This document shows, piece by piece, positions 36,001 to 51,000 of a stretch of 64,000 bases of DNA. This DNA is from Hyposmocoma kahamanoa. Its lineage: Eukaryota; Arthropoda; Insecta; Lepidoptera; Cosmopterigidae. The number at the start of each line of letters is the position of its first letter. The stretch's first letter is position 1. The position numbers were made by a program, and so were the translations under genes. Under the pieces are notes generated by a model. The model was not told the origin of the DNA. It made no database searches and was given only the letters and a program-made list of their open reading frames with translations. Location of the stretch: contig NW_020654810.1 of assembly GCF_003589595.1 (NCBI RefSeq), positions 7,868,880 through 7,932,879 on the forward strand. Direction: 5' to 3'.

Positions 36001-39000
36001 ATTTATTTTTTTTACGCATAAATATCGCTTCACGACACAACATTTACACATTTTCAAATGGCGGGCTTTTGTTTTTTTTAAACAGATTGCCATTACGAGT
36101 ACAATTCGAACTAAAATGTAATAAAAGGCACAGACGCAAGAAACCACAATGTATTAGATATAAAAAAAAATAGTTTCCAAATATTAAAAATATTGCAGGA
36201 TTTGAATTCATAAAAATAAATTTATTCAAATGTAGTTACTTAAATAGCAAATGTTCCGTTTTTTAAACTTTAAATTTATGCGAAATACATGTTCAGATTT
36301 ATCGAGCATAAAACTTTTTGCTTAACCTTAACGTAAAAAATCCGTAGGGCGATAATGTAATGAAAAAGCCCGTGGGCATAATTTAGACTTTGCCTGCATG
36401 TCATAACACTATATACGAGCAAATGTGATGAAAAGTAAGTTTTTCATGCAAAACTGAGGCCATACCTACTTGTTTATGTACGGACAACAGCACATCAGAC
36501 TACACATTTTTGTTCGAAAATCGCCTCCAGTGCAACGGAACAAGATACGTCAATGTGTAGCTTGACGTGCTGTTGAGTGTACATTGGTTTCTCATTCTTG
36601 GTTTAGAAGCTTTATTTTACTGATTATTATGATATTATGGATATTGAAGATAACAGAGGTGTATTATTTTATTTCTGCGTAATAGAACATTATGGCTTGT
36701 TAAAAACATGTGTAAAACCTTTTGCACATTTACATTGGGGAATGTCTTTAAGCTATTGACGATTTGACCAAAAATACTTAAAAATAGTTTGAATGCTTCT
36801 TTGCCAGCGTACTACCAATTGGTAATTACTTAGTTCCTTCTTTTTTTCGAAAGGCTATTATGAACTATAATAAGCTGTAAACAAAATAAGATTAATACCT
36901 TAACAGCAACCAAGGGCAGGCCCTCAGACGATCGTCCCAACGGTATAAGCTCTACAATATCAGCATGAGAATGCTGCAAGTATTCCAGATAGCGAAGGAT
37001 ATCCGCGTACCGGTGATACCGTCGCCACGTCAGTGGATGACCGCGAATTTGCTCTAATTCGAGTCGCTGCTTCTTTGATAGTCTTGGATTTTCATACGTT
37101 ATTGCTTTCTGTTGGAAAATGACAAAATTGAAATACGACAAAACGATACCTCCAATGAACGCTACGCTTAATAAAACTTAATTTTTTGATCATGAACTCT
37201 TATTACGATTCGGTTTGGGACCTAAAATGAACGTTGTGAGACAGCGCTACATGTAGTGTATATCACCATCCCGCTTTTTTGTCATTACGAACCTATACTG
37301 AACTGTAATAAGAGTTCATGGTAAGGCCCCTGTTCTATTTTTTGTTTTGTGTTTCTTTTTTTTTCACGAAATTCGTATTTATGTTTTTATTCGAATTTTG
37401 TTTTTGGTTTCTTTATTTTTTTTAGATAATTTGAGGAGCATAATATTAGTAAATAAATATGGCTGTTTACAAAATTAACAAAATATGACAAAAAATAAAT
37501 ACTATGATCGTATCGAAAATAACCCTAAAAATTACAAGGAACGGATAATTTTGATATGTTATTTAAAATTTGCAAAATAATTCCAGTTGAAAAAAAATTT
37601 TTGCTTTCGCAAATATGACAAGAATATTCAAATCATTAAGAATTAAATAATTGAGACACTTGTATTTTCAAAAGTTTGATTTACTGGTACGGTTGGTGTG
37701 ATATTAAATATTGTAATGATAAATGAATTTAAATGTATATTTAATTTACAAAGAGCAACCCCTACAGTTTCTTCCTCATTCTTCTCAGGGGAATCTGCCT
37801 TACGAATGAGCAGAACAGTTTACATAGTATGATCTTAGAGTATGATGATTTCAACTGTAATTTGCTGACGTATAAAACAAAGATTACTTTCACTATGACT
37901 TTGACTTTGGTTTAAACCTAATACAAAGGTAGAAACAAGCGCTTAGAGGATTTCGCTTCGAAAAGGAATAGTGGGACAGAATTTTGAATATTAAAGAAGA
38001 AATCGGATCAATGATTTTTTCTTTGTGTTTTTTCCATCTTTGTATCAATAATAATAACAAACTAGTGGAGTATTTTCACAAAAAATAGATGAATATGATT
38101 GTCTGACCTTTGGCATAAAACTTTGTGCTTTCTTTAATGAAATTCAAAACAAATTTCTACATTGAAATTTCACTTACCTGTAAATCCCATATAACAACAT
38201 CAAAATCTATCTTGGAGGACTTTAAAAAGTCCTTAACGTCAGCCAAAAGGTCGGGAGGTACAAGAATATCAGTCGAACTATTGAGTGAAGGTGGTGTCCA
38301 CCACATCAACCCCGAACCTTGACCTTCTTCCTGGAGGTCCAGCATCTCATGAACTTTCCATTGTACATCTGGGTATGCTCTCAGCAACTGATAACCATTG
38401 TAGTTCTTTTTCAATGGCTTCTTTGTAGTTTTTTTTTCTTAAATTTAAATCAGATTAAAAATTAGTACAGGAAACTTTAATTAAACACATATACAAGAAT
38501 AAAATGTGACGAAACATGAAGTGTCTGTTATAAGGGATGGTTTTGTAGAAAACTGTATATTACCCAATACTTTCTAGAAATAAATTTGTATTGTAATTTT
38601 AAGTAGGTGACACAAATCAATTAGACAAATCAAAATGTGATTTTTTAGAATCAGTTTTGCGTTGTAACGACTAATTCAATGACAGCAATTTCGAAAAGCA
38701 CCCTGCGTAGTAAGTAGCATACGTAGTTGAAATTAAATATTTATTAACAATGATATTCACAGCTCCAAAACGCCTTTTGAATCATTCATGAAATTAAACA
38801 GTAAAGAACATTTTTTTCAAAAAGAAGATATTATATTATAGTAAAATCATAAATTAGGTTACACATTGTCGAAATCGAAATACTGATTACGTTAAGACAG
38901 TTCAGATTTTAATTTAAATCTGCCCAATGTATGACAGGTGGCTTAAATTTATTCCTTCATAATAAAAAGTGTTATGACTCACAATTACCAGCGGACCTGG

Positions 39001-42000
39001 CACTGATCTCTAGGCTTGTATCGCGGGATCCAAAAATGGAAAACAACTTGATTTCTAAGCATATGTGTAGGTAGTTATCTGTGAAGGTCTGTGTATGAGT
39101 ACGCAAGTGATTGTGTGTGTTAAGCGATTGTGTGTTGTTGTGTGTAGTTACGTGGAAAACCTAGAGAATAATATTTTTTTACTATGTCCAATAAATATTT
39201 CGCGCCATTGGTGTGATCATGGTGTAATACTGCCACATCTTCAAAGTGAAAATTTTTGAAAAGAGAAAGATTTTACGAACGAAATTAGTCGATAATCTTT
39301 TTATTTAAAGAGTGCTGCTAAAAGTCTCCGTGTGTAACAGCTCGAAGAGTTATAAAATTTCACATATCGCCGTTATACTGGAAAAAACAATTATTTCACA
39401 AAATATCGACTTTGTAATAAATGCAATTGAAATTTCAACGACGACTATTTCTCATGCATCATCATTATCATCATCACCCCATGTTAATTTTTAACAGATA
39501 ACTCTCCACATTTCATGTTTTACCTAAATTTGAAAATGTTTGCATTTAATATAAGCAATTTTATCGCGTTATCCAATATTAAGTCATTTTCTGTGAAAAT
39601 TCCAGATAATTGGTTTTCGCAGTACAACGACGATATACATAATTTGTTTCATATAATTCGTATTATTTTTATGACTTTCAAGTATTAAAAGAACTTGTGA
39701 TGATCACATATGGCTTTATTTATACCAAGGCTAAGATTTCGTAATTAAATGTTAGTAACAGATGAAAGATGGCGTTTGTAAAACATAAATTTCCTTAGAG
39801 TGCTGAGATAAAATAAATCTTGTTAATGTCCATGCAAATTGCAAAGTATGTACATAAAAAGTAAATTTTAGAATGATTTTTGTTGTACATTTTTAAAGGG
39901 TGTGCAAATACCTTTTTAAATTGCAAGAAAGTTAGTTCACTGGTTTCTTCCTTCAAACATTAATCATATCGAATGTTAATGAATCGAAAAATTTATCAAA
40001 ATTTTCTCTCCAGATATTAGAAAGTATAAAAATATATTACCCGTCTCATTAACAGCTCAAACAGAAATAATCAATTAAGATCCACAAGAACGTGAAAATG
40101 AAAGTGTGACCTTCATGTCTATACAGAGGATTAATGCTCTGCTTTTAATGATTATCTGACGATAGAATATTACGATTATCTAATGATAGATTATCTATCA
40201 TCAGATAATCGTTATGTGCAGATCATTACTCACCTGTATGAAAGTTAAGATATCGGATTCTTTTTTTTTCAGTATAATAAATAAGCAATTGATGTCGTGA
40301 GGCCGTTTTCGTTATGGATAATGGAGCTCTTAGAGTGTATGAGTGAACGCACATTACTCCACTAAACTGCAATTTGGACAAATGTGTAAAATCACTACAT
40401 TTACACACTTTCATTCTTTACACATTGACACTTGCGCCTAGTTCAAGCCGCTTAAACCTGTTAAATTTTCCATTATTAGCCGTAATGCATTGTAACTTGT
40501 TGTTGTGCAATAGATACATTGGGATCCGAAATCGGTATAAAAATATACGGTATTGCCCTAACACTTGACATTGTCTTCATACTAAATAATAAGTACGCAA
40601 TGGCAAAATTTTACACAAAGATACAAAAAATTCTAGATCTAGAATTAATTAGGTAATTAGCAGGTCAGTTATCTATAGTTTTTGTAATATTATTTAATAT
40701 TCGAGTGTAGTGTCATGAAATGTTATTTAATATTTCATAAAACTCGAACACTTAAATAATAAAAATTGGCACCGAAATTAGGTAGAAAAAACTAACCTGA
40801 AAGTTACCCAATTGGTAGTCTGCAGAATTCTCAACACGCTGTACATGAATGGCATACTTACTGGCATCATCGACCATGTAGGCACCATCATCATTTTCTT
40901 CCGACTCTAACAATGACTGAAACCAGCTCGTAGTCACTGTGACTGGCTCCGGAGCTTCAGTGGTCGTGGTTTTCACTGGTTTTGGTATGGTCTCTCTGAA
41001 CCAGCTCCCTCCGAACCATGTAGATTTCGATATCCAATTATACACTCTCGATACTAAGCCTGGAATATAAAACTTTATTAGAATTTGTATAGTAAGGTAT
41101 TTATATTTGTATAGTAGTGTATGTTTTGTGGCAGTAGCACCCCTTGCGAAAGAGTTCGTTCAGGGAGAACTATCGCATACCAATTTCTGTCGCTAAACAG
41201 TAATATGAGCTTTACCGTGATCCTGTTTTGAAGGGTGAAAGTGCTGGTGAAACTATAGGTACATGGGACTTGTCAAATTTACTTGGCAGTGCCGCTCAGG
41301 TCTTTGTGATTGAAGCTCTGAGTGGGAACTGCAACTAGATCCATCCCTTCCCTGGATCCTTTATTTTAACACTGAATGAGTACATCGTAAAACCTGCACA
41401 TCGGTGAAAATTCGCTCAACCGCATTGGCGGAGCGTGTCTGGTTGTCCCCTAAAGGTAGGCGTCCACAGATCCGCAGCACACGCATCGGACGGATAGCAT
41501 TATACGGATTTTAGTATTCTTTGTATAGAAGTTCATACAACTGCGTCCACTGATCCGCATCGCACGGACCGCACGCACCGGCCTGTCGGTAATGCCGACG
41601 CAGTTGCTAAGAAGATAACTTTTTCGATGCGTGCCGACGACGTCATACGGATTGCATATTAGTGGACAAACCCCGCGCGCCTGCCGACGCGCCGCGCCGT
41701 CGTCATTTGCTATTTTGCGTTCGGTGCCTGCGTTGTTGCTGATCATGGAGAAAAGTGGCATCGGCAATACGATTGCTGCGGATACAGTGGACGCACTGCC
41801 ACGAACGGAGCCGTTTGAAGTTGCCGTTGAAGTTGAGCCGTTAGAAGACACATGCTCGGACGGGTCGTCAACGATTTGATGATGACGGTAAATAAATAAC
41901 GTAAATAAAATAACGTACACACTCACAGCACTAGGGAAACCCTGTGTCGCAGGTGCCATGGACATACACATAGAACACCACAAATTACACCCAAACTCAC

Positions 42001-45000
42001 CAGAGATGTAAATGTAGGGCATACAAATATTTCTCCCGGCCCGAGAATCAACCCGGGACCTCTGCGTGGCAGATTAACATTCGGCCACGGAGGCAGTTTA
42101 ATGCAAGCAGTGATGGTAATGAGAAACTTCATGGCGGACCGGTGATGGTCATTTAGAATTTAATGCAAATGACTTGGAACTATCAATCAGTTAACATCAC
42201 TCATTCAGAAGAGGGTGTCAACTGAAGTCGGCAGTTATTAGTAGTTGGTAATGTATAATAATATTTAAATTCGTAATAAAATCATTAATTTGTACAATAT
42301 CTTTTATCTTACCAACTCGTCAAGCAATTATGCTTATTCATATATATGTATACCATTAACTGAGATGCGCTTGCTCAAAGAACGTAGTGGCTGCGTTGAT
42401 GTCTTTTGGTAGCAGCTTTATGTGAAAGAGTTCGTCCACCGAAATACTGCCACTTTATATATTTCTGCCGCCAGGCAGTAATGTGACCATTACTCTAAGA
42501 GTGCTGGGGAAATTACAGGCAAATGAGACTTGTCAACGTCTCAGTGTGACGGACGCGATGGCAGTGCCTCTCAGATCTCTGTCAGGCACTGTGACTGCTA
42601 TGGTCAAACGTGTCGCTTATCACCAGGCGTACGACTCGTTTTTCCCATCACTTGGTATCATAAAAAACGTTGACTGGCGTAATGACAGTCCCGAGATCAG
42701 GGTGTGAAGAAACTCCGGGTGATATCCTACCGTCAAACGGCCTTGGCTAGTAATATAAAGGACTCTTATGTTATCAACGTTCTAACGTACGAGAAGGAGT
42801 GGTAGGAAATCATTAAAGACGGAGAGCGATGGAGAAATTTGGGGGCGACCTTTGGCCAGCAGTGGGACACAATAGTTCGATGAAAAAAATAACTATGAAA
42901 CAAATTATGCGCATGTACGTGATTTTTTTTAACACTTCTATTTAAATTCAAATCTTTATTTCGGATAAAATATCCATATAGTGTTACTAAAAAATACTTA
43001 CAAAGTATGTTAAAATCATCTAAACAATGAAGTCTACCCGTACCCATTGATATAATATGGGCCCATCGTTCCTATCGGCCACTGTACGAAGAAGACTATT
43101 GGCGCTGCCCCACTCTCTGCCTATAAGGGATGTGACCCGCTTCCGCAAAATGGCACTAAACTTGCGCCTAAGTAAACATTCCCGAAGCGCTACAGTAGTG
43201 CGGTAACACCACAGCATTCTGAGAGCATCGTATACAAGTATACACAGGACGAGAACGCTTTCTGTGTACACTTGACACACAAGCTGCACGTATAAAAAGA
43301 TTGGCAAAATATATTTAAGCATAAAAAAGTTATGGATTAATTTTGGTTGTGGAATGCTTGAACCTCTCTCCTGAAAATCTGTCATTTTGTAGATGTGCCT
43401 TTTTTTACAGCCAGGGGTTAATTTGTCAACTTGTCAAGGATTTGTAGAACAGAAACCTTTCACAAGCGTTTTCTTATTTATTTTAACTATGTATAGAATA
43501 TGAAATAAATGTACGCATAAAGTATATCAAACTATTTGTGCAGCTCATAAAACGTCGTAAATAACAGTGTTATTAATATATCATATAATAGAATTATTAA
43601 TTTATGAAAGACTTTATAGCGTTACTATTAAATCTTTGATAAAGTAAAATGTGGGTTAAGGAGATATTAGTTGTACTTGTAGAAAGAAAACTTTGTTAAA
43701 TCAGTCAGTGGGACATTCGAGAGCGACATGTAGATCAGTGTGCGTGTACGTTGTCGCATAGGCGGCGTAGGCGCACCGGTCATTTTCTGCGTTCTACACG
43801 ATCGATGATTGCTCGGTTGGATTACCTACATTGCTTCGCTACGTCAACCGGAAAATCAGTGTATATTATTTGTTTGAGTTAGGTTAAGAGCAGTAGTAAC
43901 TTTTTCCAATTTAATAGGTGCATTAGATTTAAATAAAGTTGTTTTTTTAAAGGGGCGTGTGTCTAATAGTCGACTATTCGAAGCTGGTTTGGTGAAGTGC
44001 TCAAAGAAAAATATAAGAGCTTTCTAATTTTGATGACCTCAGTTACTCAATGGTTCACACTGTGATGAGGCCCGGTTAGAAAACGAAGTTTTCTCAATTG
44101 ATATGCTCTGGGTGCTCTGGGTAACGTCCAGTACAGGAAATTACCTAGTTTGAGACCAGGTAATTTATGTGGTTGCCTAGCACAGTATTATTATTTTTAT
44201 TATTATTTGTCACGTCCAGTCTCCATGGATACTCTCTCTAACAGGGACAGACTCACTAGACTGACAGGAATTATAAATTAGACCGTCTTTCTTTTGGACA
44301 ATAAACGACGAGGGCACTGATTAAACCTCTGTCACATGCAGGCGACTCCTTCTGACTGTAATTTGCACAGACAGACCGTTATTATTACTAGACCGTTCCA
44401 CCCTTCCGTTGTGGACATTCCCAGGAATCTACATTTATATGGCGAGCGGCTAGGGAGTGGAATTCCCTGCCTGCGGACTTTGTAACTGGGATCTTTTCAA
44501 GTCGAGAGTGAATATGCATTATTTAGGTATGCATGCTACATCTTCGACGAAATGACAGAAAGTGACGACGAGACTTTCCACCAGGACGGATAGAGGTTAA
44601 AAGCGCACTTTTTTGTATGAAAAAGATCAGATATTGCCAGACCTCACACGTCAAACCTATGAAACAATTACACTAAAAAACCTTCAGTGCCTTGCCTGTC
44701 CAATTCAATAACGTCTTCAAGGGTACACGAGGGCGTCATAAAGCGCGAGATCTCTATGCGAGAACAGCTGTCTTATGTCGCTCTCCCTCAAGTCAAGAAA
44801 GTGAATATTATGCATTCTACTAACATAGCTGAAAGCACCTACTAACACATATGGACACGTGACTGTACTGTCTGAAATAAATAAATAAATTATTATTTAT
44901 TAAGTTGTATATATTATGTAGTGTATATACCTAGGTACTAAATCGAAAGTAAAGACCGATTTCAATCTTAAAATAAAAATCTATATAATATATATATATA

Positions 45001-48000
45001 TAATTTAAATAAATTTAATTAAAATAGTTATAAATAGTTATAGTCTCCCTGCTATTTTTATAATACTAAGTGATGGAATGAACAAATCGTGGACCTGGTG
45101 GTAAACAGGCGTGTCGCCTGTCCATAATAGTTGCAGCGCCCCTCAGAGCTTTAAATCGCAACTCGTTACCCGGAGACATAAGTTGACAAGTCCCATGTGA
45201 CTGTAATTTTGCCAGCACTCTTACCCTTCACAACAGGAACACAGTAATGCTCACATTACTGTTTGGCGGCAGAAATAAGTCAGGTGGTAGTACTACCCTG
45301 GGCGAACTCATGCCAAAGGAGGTCTACTGCTACTGCTTAGCATTGGTGCGTTATTTTTAACTCAGCTCGTATAAATAGCCTTTGCGAACGAGATCTTTGC
45401 ATTACAGAAAAAAAAATATTCTACCAGTGAGTGTTTTATAGTTATAGTTAACCAGTTTAGATAAAAAATAATGACAAAAACTTTATTCATTTTCATCCTT
45501 AAATAATAAGGTTACAGGTTTTTAGTTAAATATTAAATGAGTAATAAATTACAACAATTAATCTTGTCTTAGATTTTATTGATTATCGTGATATTCTTTT
45601 TTTTGCAAAATTAGTCTGCAAGAGTGATCGTACCAATGATCGATATTTTAATACATTCGGGCTAGATACATATTATGCCGCCCAAAACATTTGTAAGTGA
45701 CAATGTACTATTACGTCATTTAATTTCTTTTATTTCATCGAAGAACGTCATTTGGTCCTACAATATCTCAATAGTGAGGTCGTTGCTCTGCAAATCAAAA
45801 TCTTGAATCTCTAGCCACGCACAGTACCGAAATTACACAGGATAAGTAAGCACTACTCACACATACAATGATCGCTGGCATACACGCGCAAGGTTGGCGG
45901 GCGGTCTAAATTTGCCTCAGCGCATCAATCGGCAAAAGCACGATGACGCGCGATTATGTTAAGGGAAGGACGTCTTTAGAAGTTGCTTTCTTGTTTTTAA
46001 ACGCATATCATCGAGTATATAACCAGAAGTAGAGACGAGATGTCATTTAATTTGTTTGAAAACTATTCTACCGAATCATTACTGTGATAACTGCGCTCCG
46101 ATTGGCCAGTCCGAATTTGAAACAATTGACGGGTTTCGTCAAATCGACCAGTTTAACTTAAGCTATCCTGTTGTGGACGAAAATTTAAAAATTACATATT
46201 TATTATTTAATTACCTATCAAATGTGATTCCGTTCGTTTTGTAATTAGATGTATTGCTGTTTTTCCCACACCACCGAATGGGACAGCCCAGCCATTGTTA
46301 TTATATATTAGATAATCTTTATTACAATAAATACATACAGAATATTTTTGAAATATACGAAGACGTACACACAGGTCAGTTGTTGGCGCTATACTATTTC
46401 GGCTTTCTAATTTGTGATTTCAGTGCAAACGATACTTGATATTTAAAAGTAATATGTATAAGGCCCAGTTGCCTGATGAGTTGCTAGGGATGGATGGTCC
46501 TTATTTCGTCTCTATTTCTGGTTATATACTCGATGAGTTTATTTGACAGCCATAATCCTCAAGAAAGATTATGCTGCAGTATGTTTCATAAAAAGCTATT
46601 ATAATTATTATTAAAAAAACTTAAATTAGAATTTCTCTAAATCTCCAGTAATTAACACCAAACCATCAATTACTAACCTACTACTTTTTTTTACTAACTT
46701 TTAATTACTACTCACGAACCATTAATTAATAATCCACGCTGACCCATAATGAACAAGCAGTAATTGTCACTTACCAATACGAAACGCGTTACTATTAGAA
46801 AATTGTGTTCAAAAACCTTATTAGAAATGAATTTAAAAAAGATGTCGAACAGTGGTGCTTGTGAGTCACTGGCGCCACAGTCCCAATTATGTTTAATGTC
46901 GCAACTTCAGGGTTTATTTTTTAAGTCACAAAAAGAAGGAAGCGTGCCTCTAGTGTAAAATAGTATTACTTTATTTATAACATTAGTAACCGACAGTAAA
47001 TTGTATTGGTATTAGAATTACAATGATTTGTCTATATCACAGTTAGTTATGTATGTATAGTTAGTAGCTGTATTGTGAATTACTTTACTTAATTTAAATG
47101 TGCGAATTTCATTATATTTAATTTTAGTTTATGTTTTTGTGTGCGTGTTTTATGTATCTGTATGTCCACAACGGCGGGGACAAGTGAAAATCAGAGCTGT
47201 GTATGAGCATATGCTCTACATAGTGTGTGCTGAGCTTGCTCCCCTGCTACACGGTAATTGTAATTGTAATGGTTGTATATTGTAATTGTTATAATTTTTA
47301 TCATTGAATAAGTTACGTTTAATATTTTGTGCGGTGAATAAATGGTTTATAAATGGTTATTAATAGAAAGATCGAACACAAAGAAAAAATCCACTCTCGT
47401 TCGTCCGACATCCGCCCGAAATAATTACTGTGAAATAAGTAATACTCGACCAATTTAAAGACGCATGATGCAAATGAAGCTTCATACTTGATATTATCTT
47501 TTAAACTGGTGGAGTATTAGTTATTTCACAGCAATTGTTTCGGACGAATGTTCGAGAACGAGAGTATACGCCCTGGCTCTGTATAAATTCGAAGGAATTT
47601 CTTTTTGTGTTCGACAAAGTCCATGGTGTTCGATTTTTGTATTAATTAATTTTAGAACAGTTACATGTTGTGGTGTATTCCAGACTATTTAGTTTAAATA
47701 TTCAATATCTGTATCTGTAGTTAAGTACAGTAATATTCAGTTAACAACATGCGCAGGTTTACACTTAAGATATAAATAGAGTTCTGTCACTTAGAAAAGG
47801 AAAGTGGTAAAAAGTTGAGTGGGACTTTTACTGTGCTTAACCAATTATCCGTATGATTTGCTTTAATTCACAATAGTCGTTAATCGTGACACAGAAAAAG
47901 CACTTGAAAAATCTTCAACGTTACATAGTAAATTTGAAAGTTCTTCATGTGCATTTAAATCTTTTCATTTTGTTTGTGGTACAAATTTCTGTCGTACTCG

Positions 48001-51000
48001 TGTGCTATTCTTTTGTCTTTTTTTGCGTCTTACTTTTAAATCTTTACGCCAAAAAACGAGTAAAGTTACTAAATATATAAAGAGGCTGTACGATGGAACC
48101 ATAGATGTGAAAGAATTCGTCTAGGGTCTACTGCCACAATGTGAGCATTATTGCGTTCCGGTTTTGAAGGGTAAGGGTACTGGTGAAAGTACAGGCACAT
48201 GGGACTTGTCAACCTATGTCTCAGGGTGACAGGCGCAGTGGCAGTGCCCCTCATATCTTTGCGATTTAAAGCTCCGAGTGGCACTGCAACTGTTATGGGC
48301 AGGCATGTAGCTTACCATCAGGCGCACGACTTGTTCGTGCCAAGTAATGACCATTTTTTCCATCCTCTAAGCTATACTGTTATTAGCATGGAGAAATATT
48401 TAGAAAAATATTTTAGAAAAAAAAACCTTTTCATTATGTCTTGCCAATAAAGTGGTAATTTTTTTGTGGATATACGAAAGTAATCCTGTACAGGATTCAT
48501 CAATCATAAACAACAACTTTTGCTCCACAACTTTTTACAAAACATAATAAATTTACCAAAAATATACTTTAAGTTTTTGTTGTACTATCTGACAATGTTT
48601 AGATCGGTGTTTGGTAGCAAGGTTGTAAGTTCAAATGTGCAAGCGTCCTCCGCAACGATCCCTTACTCAGCTCCTGCGTTGTACATCGCACCGTACAGTT
48701 ATTACTTTTTACAGATCGAGATAGAGTTTTATATACATTTCAATATTTTTATTTTGGTACGAAAGTCCAATTTGATGAATTATTAAAGTCATAGAACAAA
48801 AGTTATTGTATGTGATGTCAGTAATATAGTTCTGTGAGGTTGTTAGTATTTTATAATTGAACCCTGTATGTTTTATTGACAGATGTGCGAAGAACGTCAG
48901 AGGTTTAATTTATTCCTAGTAGTTCCATGTATTGAGTTCCTCGTGGAACAATTGTAACCTTAATAAACCATGTTTATTCTCATTAGTTCCATGCAATTTT
49001 ATGCTATTTTTACATCTGACTTTTCTTCCTCATCATATATATATATATCTATATAGAGATATATAGATACACATATACATATATATATATATATATAAAT
49101 ATAAATAAATATATAAAGATTGCCAGTTATTTTATATATACTAACTGCCTCCGTGGCCGAACGGTTACCATGCCGGACTGCCACGCAGAGGTCCCAAGTT
49201 CGATTCCCGGGCCGGGAGAAATGTTTGTATGGCTTACATTTATTTCTCTCGTGAGTTTGGGTGTAATTTGTGGTTGTCTATGTGTGTGTCCATGGCACCC
49301 GCGACACAGGGTTTCCCTAGTGTGGGGCTATGTTGAGTGTGTGCGTTATTTATTTATTTATTTATTTATATGTAATAAAACTGGCAATCTTTTTTTTTTC
49401 AGAAGTGATTTAAAGATTCTAGGAACGAATTAGTTGATAATTTTTGTATGCTGAAATAGGAGACTTAAACAATTTCACCTATAATAATTGTATTAATAAT
49501 AATAACGCACACAAACATAACCCTGCACTAGAGAAATCCTGACAATATTCATGCAATCTAAATCTAAACGCTATTTTGTATAGTTACAAAAATATATTAA
49601 TTAAATACCTTATTTTTATTTTCCACAGAACATTATCATTTCAAATTCCAAAGGCGATTTAAATCCGAAAAAATGGTTTCATTTCCTATTTACATTTTGG
49701 TAATGTTGTGTACGAAAGTTTAGTTTAGTTTGTAACCTTGTTAAAATGAATGATCACTGTGACTTTGTTGTACTAAACCTTCGTATCATAACATTACCAA
49801 AATATGAATAGAAAATTAAACCATTTTTCGGATTTAAATCGCCATTGGAATTTGAAACTAGATGTTCTTTGGAAAATTAAAATAAGTTATTTGATTAATA
49901 ACTTTCAGTGACTATACAAAATAGCGTAGTTATTTAATATTAGAGATAACTGGTTGATGACTCTACTATCTCAGTTATCCGTGACCAAGGGATCTGTGAA
50001 GGGCCCGAAACGTGGTTTGTTTGAAAAACAAATTAGACCCGAAAAATAACGCCATTTCCTATATGTAAAAATCGCAAAAATAATATGAGAAAACGTAAAA
50101 ACCCATGGAGTTTTCTCTTATTATAAGAGAAAGTTCTCTCTCAAATAACCATTAGGTAATTTTGGGTTTTGTGGCTTTTTATCGTACTACAACCGGCGAA
50201 CAGTTAGATGATCTACCTGATAGAAAGTGGCTACCGCTACTTATAAACATTTGTGATATTAAGCATCCTTAATATCGCAAATATGTTTCCGTTCGTGGGG
50301 CTTGCCTTGATCATCTCTACACTCCAGTCCAAAATGCATTGTTATTCGTTAGCGGTAACCATATACAGGACGTTGAAATTTATACAAACGACCCTAAAAC
50401 CCAAACCATCTAATAAAAATGATAATAGAATTGTACTTTTTTAACCAGATACGAAAAACAAGGACGTTCTCAATTCGACAGTATTTATTTTGTGTGAATG
50501 TTACACGATTACTCCGAGGTTTGTGAACCGATTTCGATAATTCTTATTTGTTGGAATAGGGGTACCTCACTAGTACTTATATTCAAATTTGAAAAAATAT
50601 TCCACCTCTAGGGACTAATTAGGCATGCATCCGGTCATCGAGTATAAAACCAGAAATAGAGACGAAATAAGGGCCATCCACCCCTGGCAACTCATCGGGC
50701 AAATGCGCCTTATATTACTTTTAAATATCAACCCTCGTTTGCGCTAAAATCACAAATTAGAAAGCTGAAATAGATAGCGCCAACAACTGACCTATGTACG
50801 TCTTCGTATATTCCAAAAATATTCTGTATTTATTGTATTAAAGATAATATCTCTAACAATGGACGGCTGTTCCATTCGGTGATGTGGGAAAACAGCAAAA
50901 CATCTATTTACAAAACAAACGGAATCACATTTAAACGGTAATTAAATATGAAATATGTAATTTTTAAATTATCGTCCATTACAGCAAAGCTCAAGTTAAA

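Noticed and set aside
43730..43870. GC-rich block as a possible gene exon
   Set aside because: No open frame with splice sites or recognisable motif; composition alone is not enough.
49146..49215. tRNA gene suggested by box A and box B of SINE A
   Set aside because: Repeated with the same long body at 19148, 41894 and 56097; the head does not fold as a complete tRNA.
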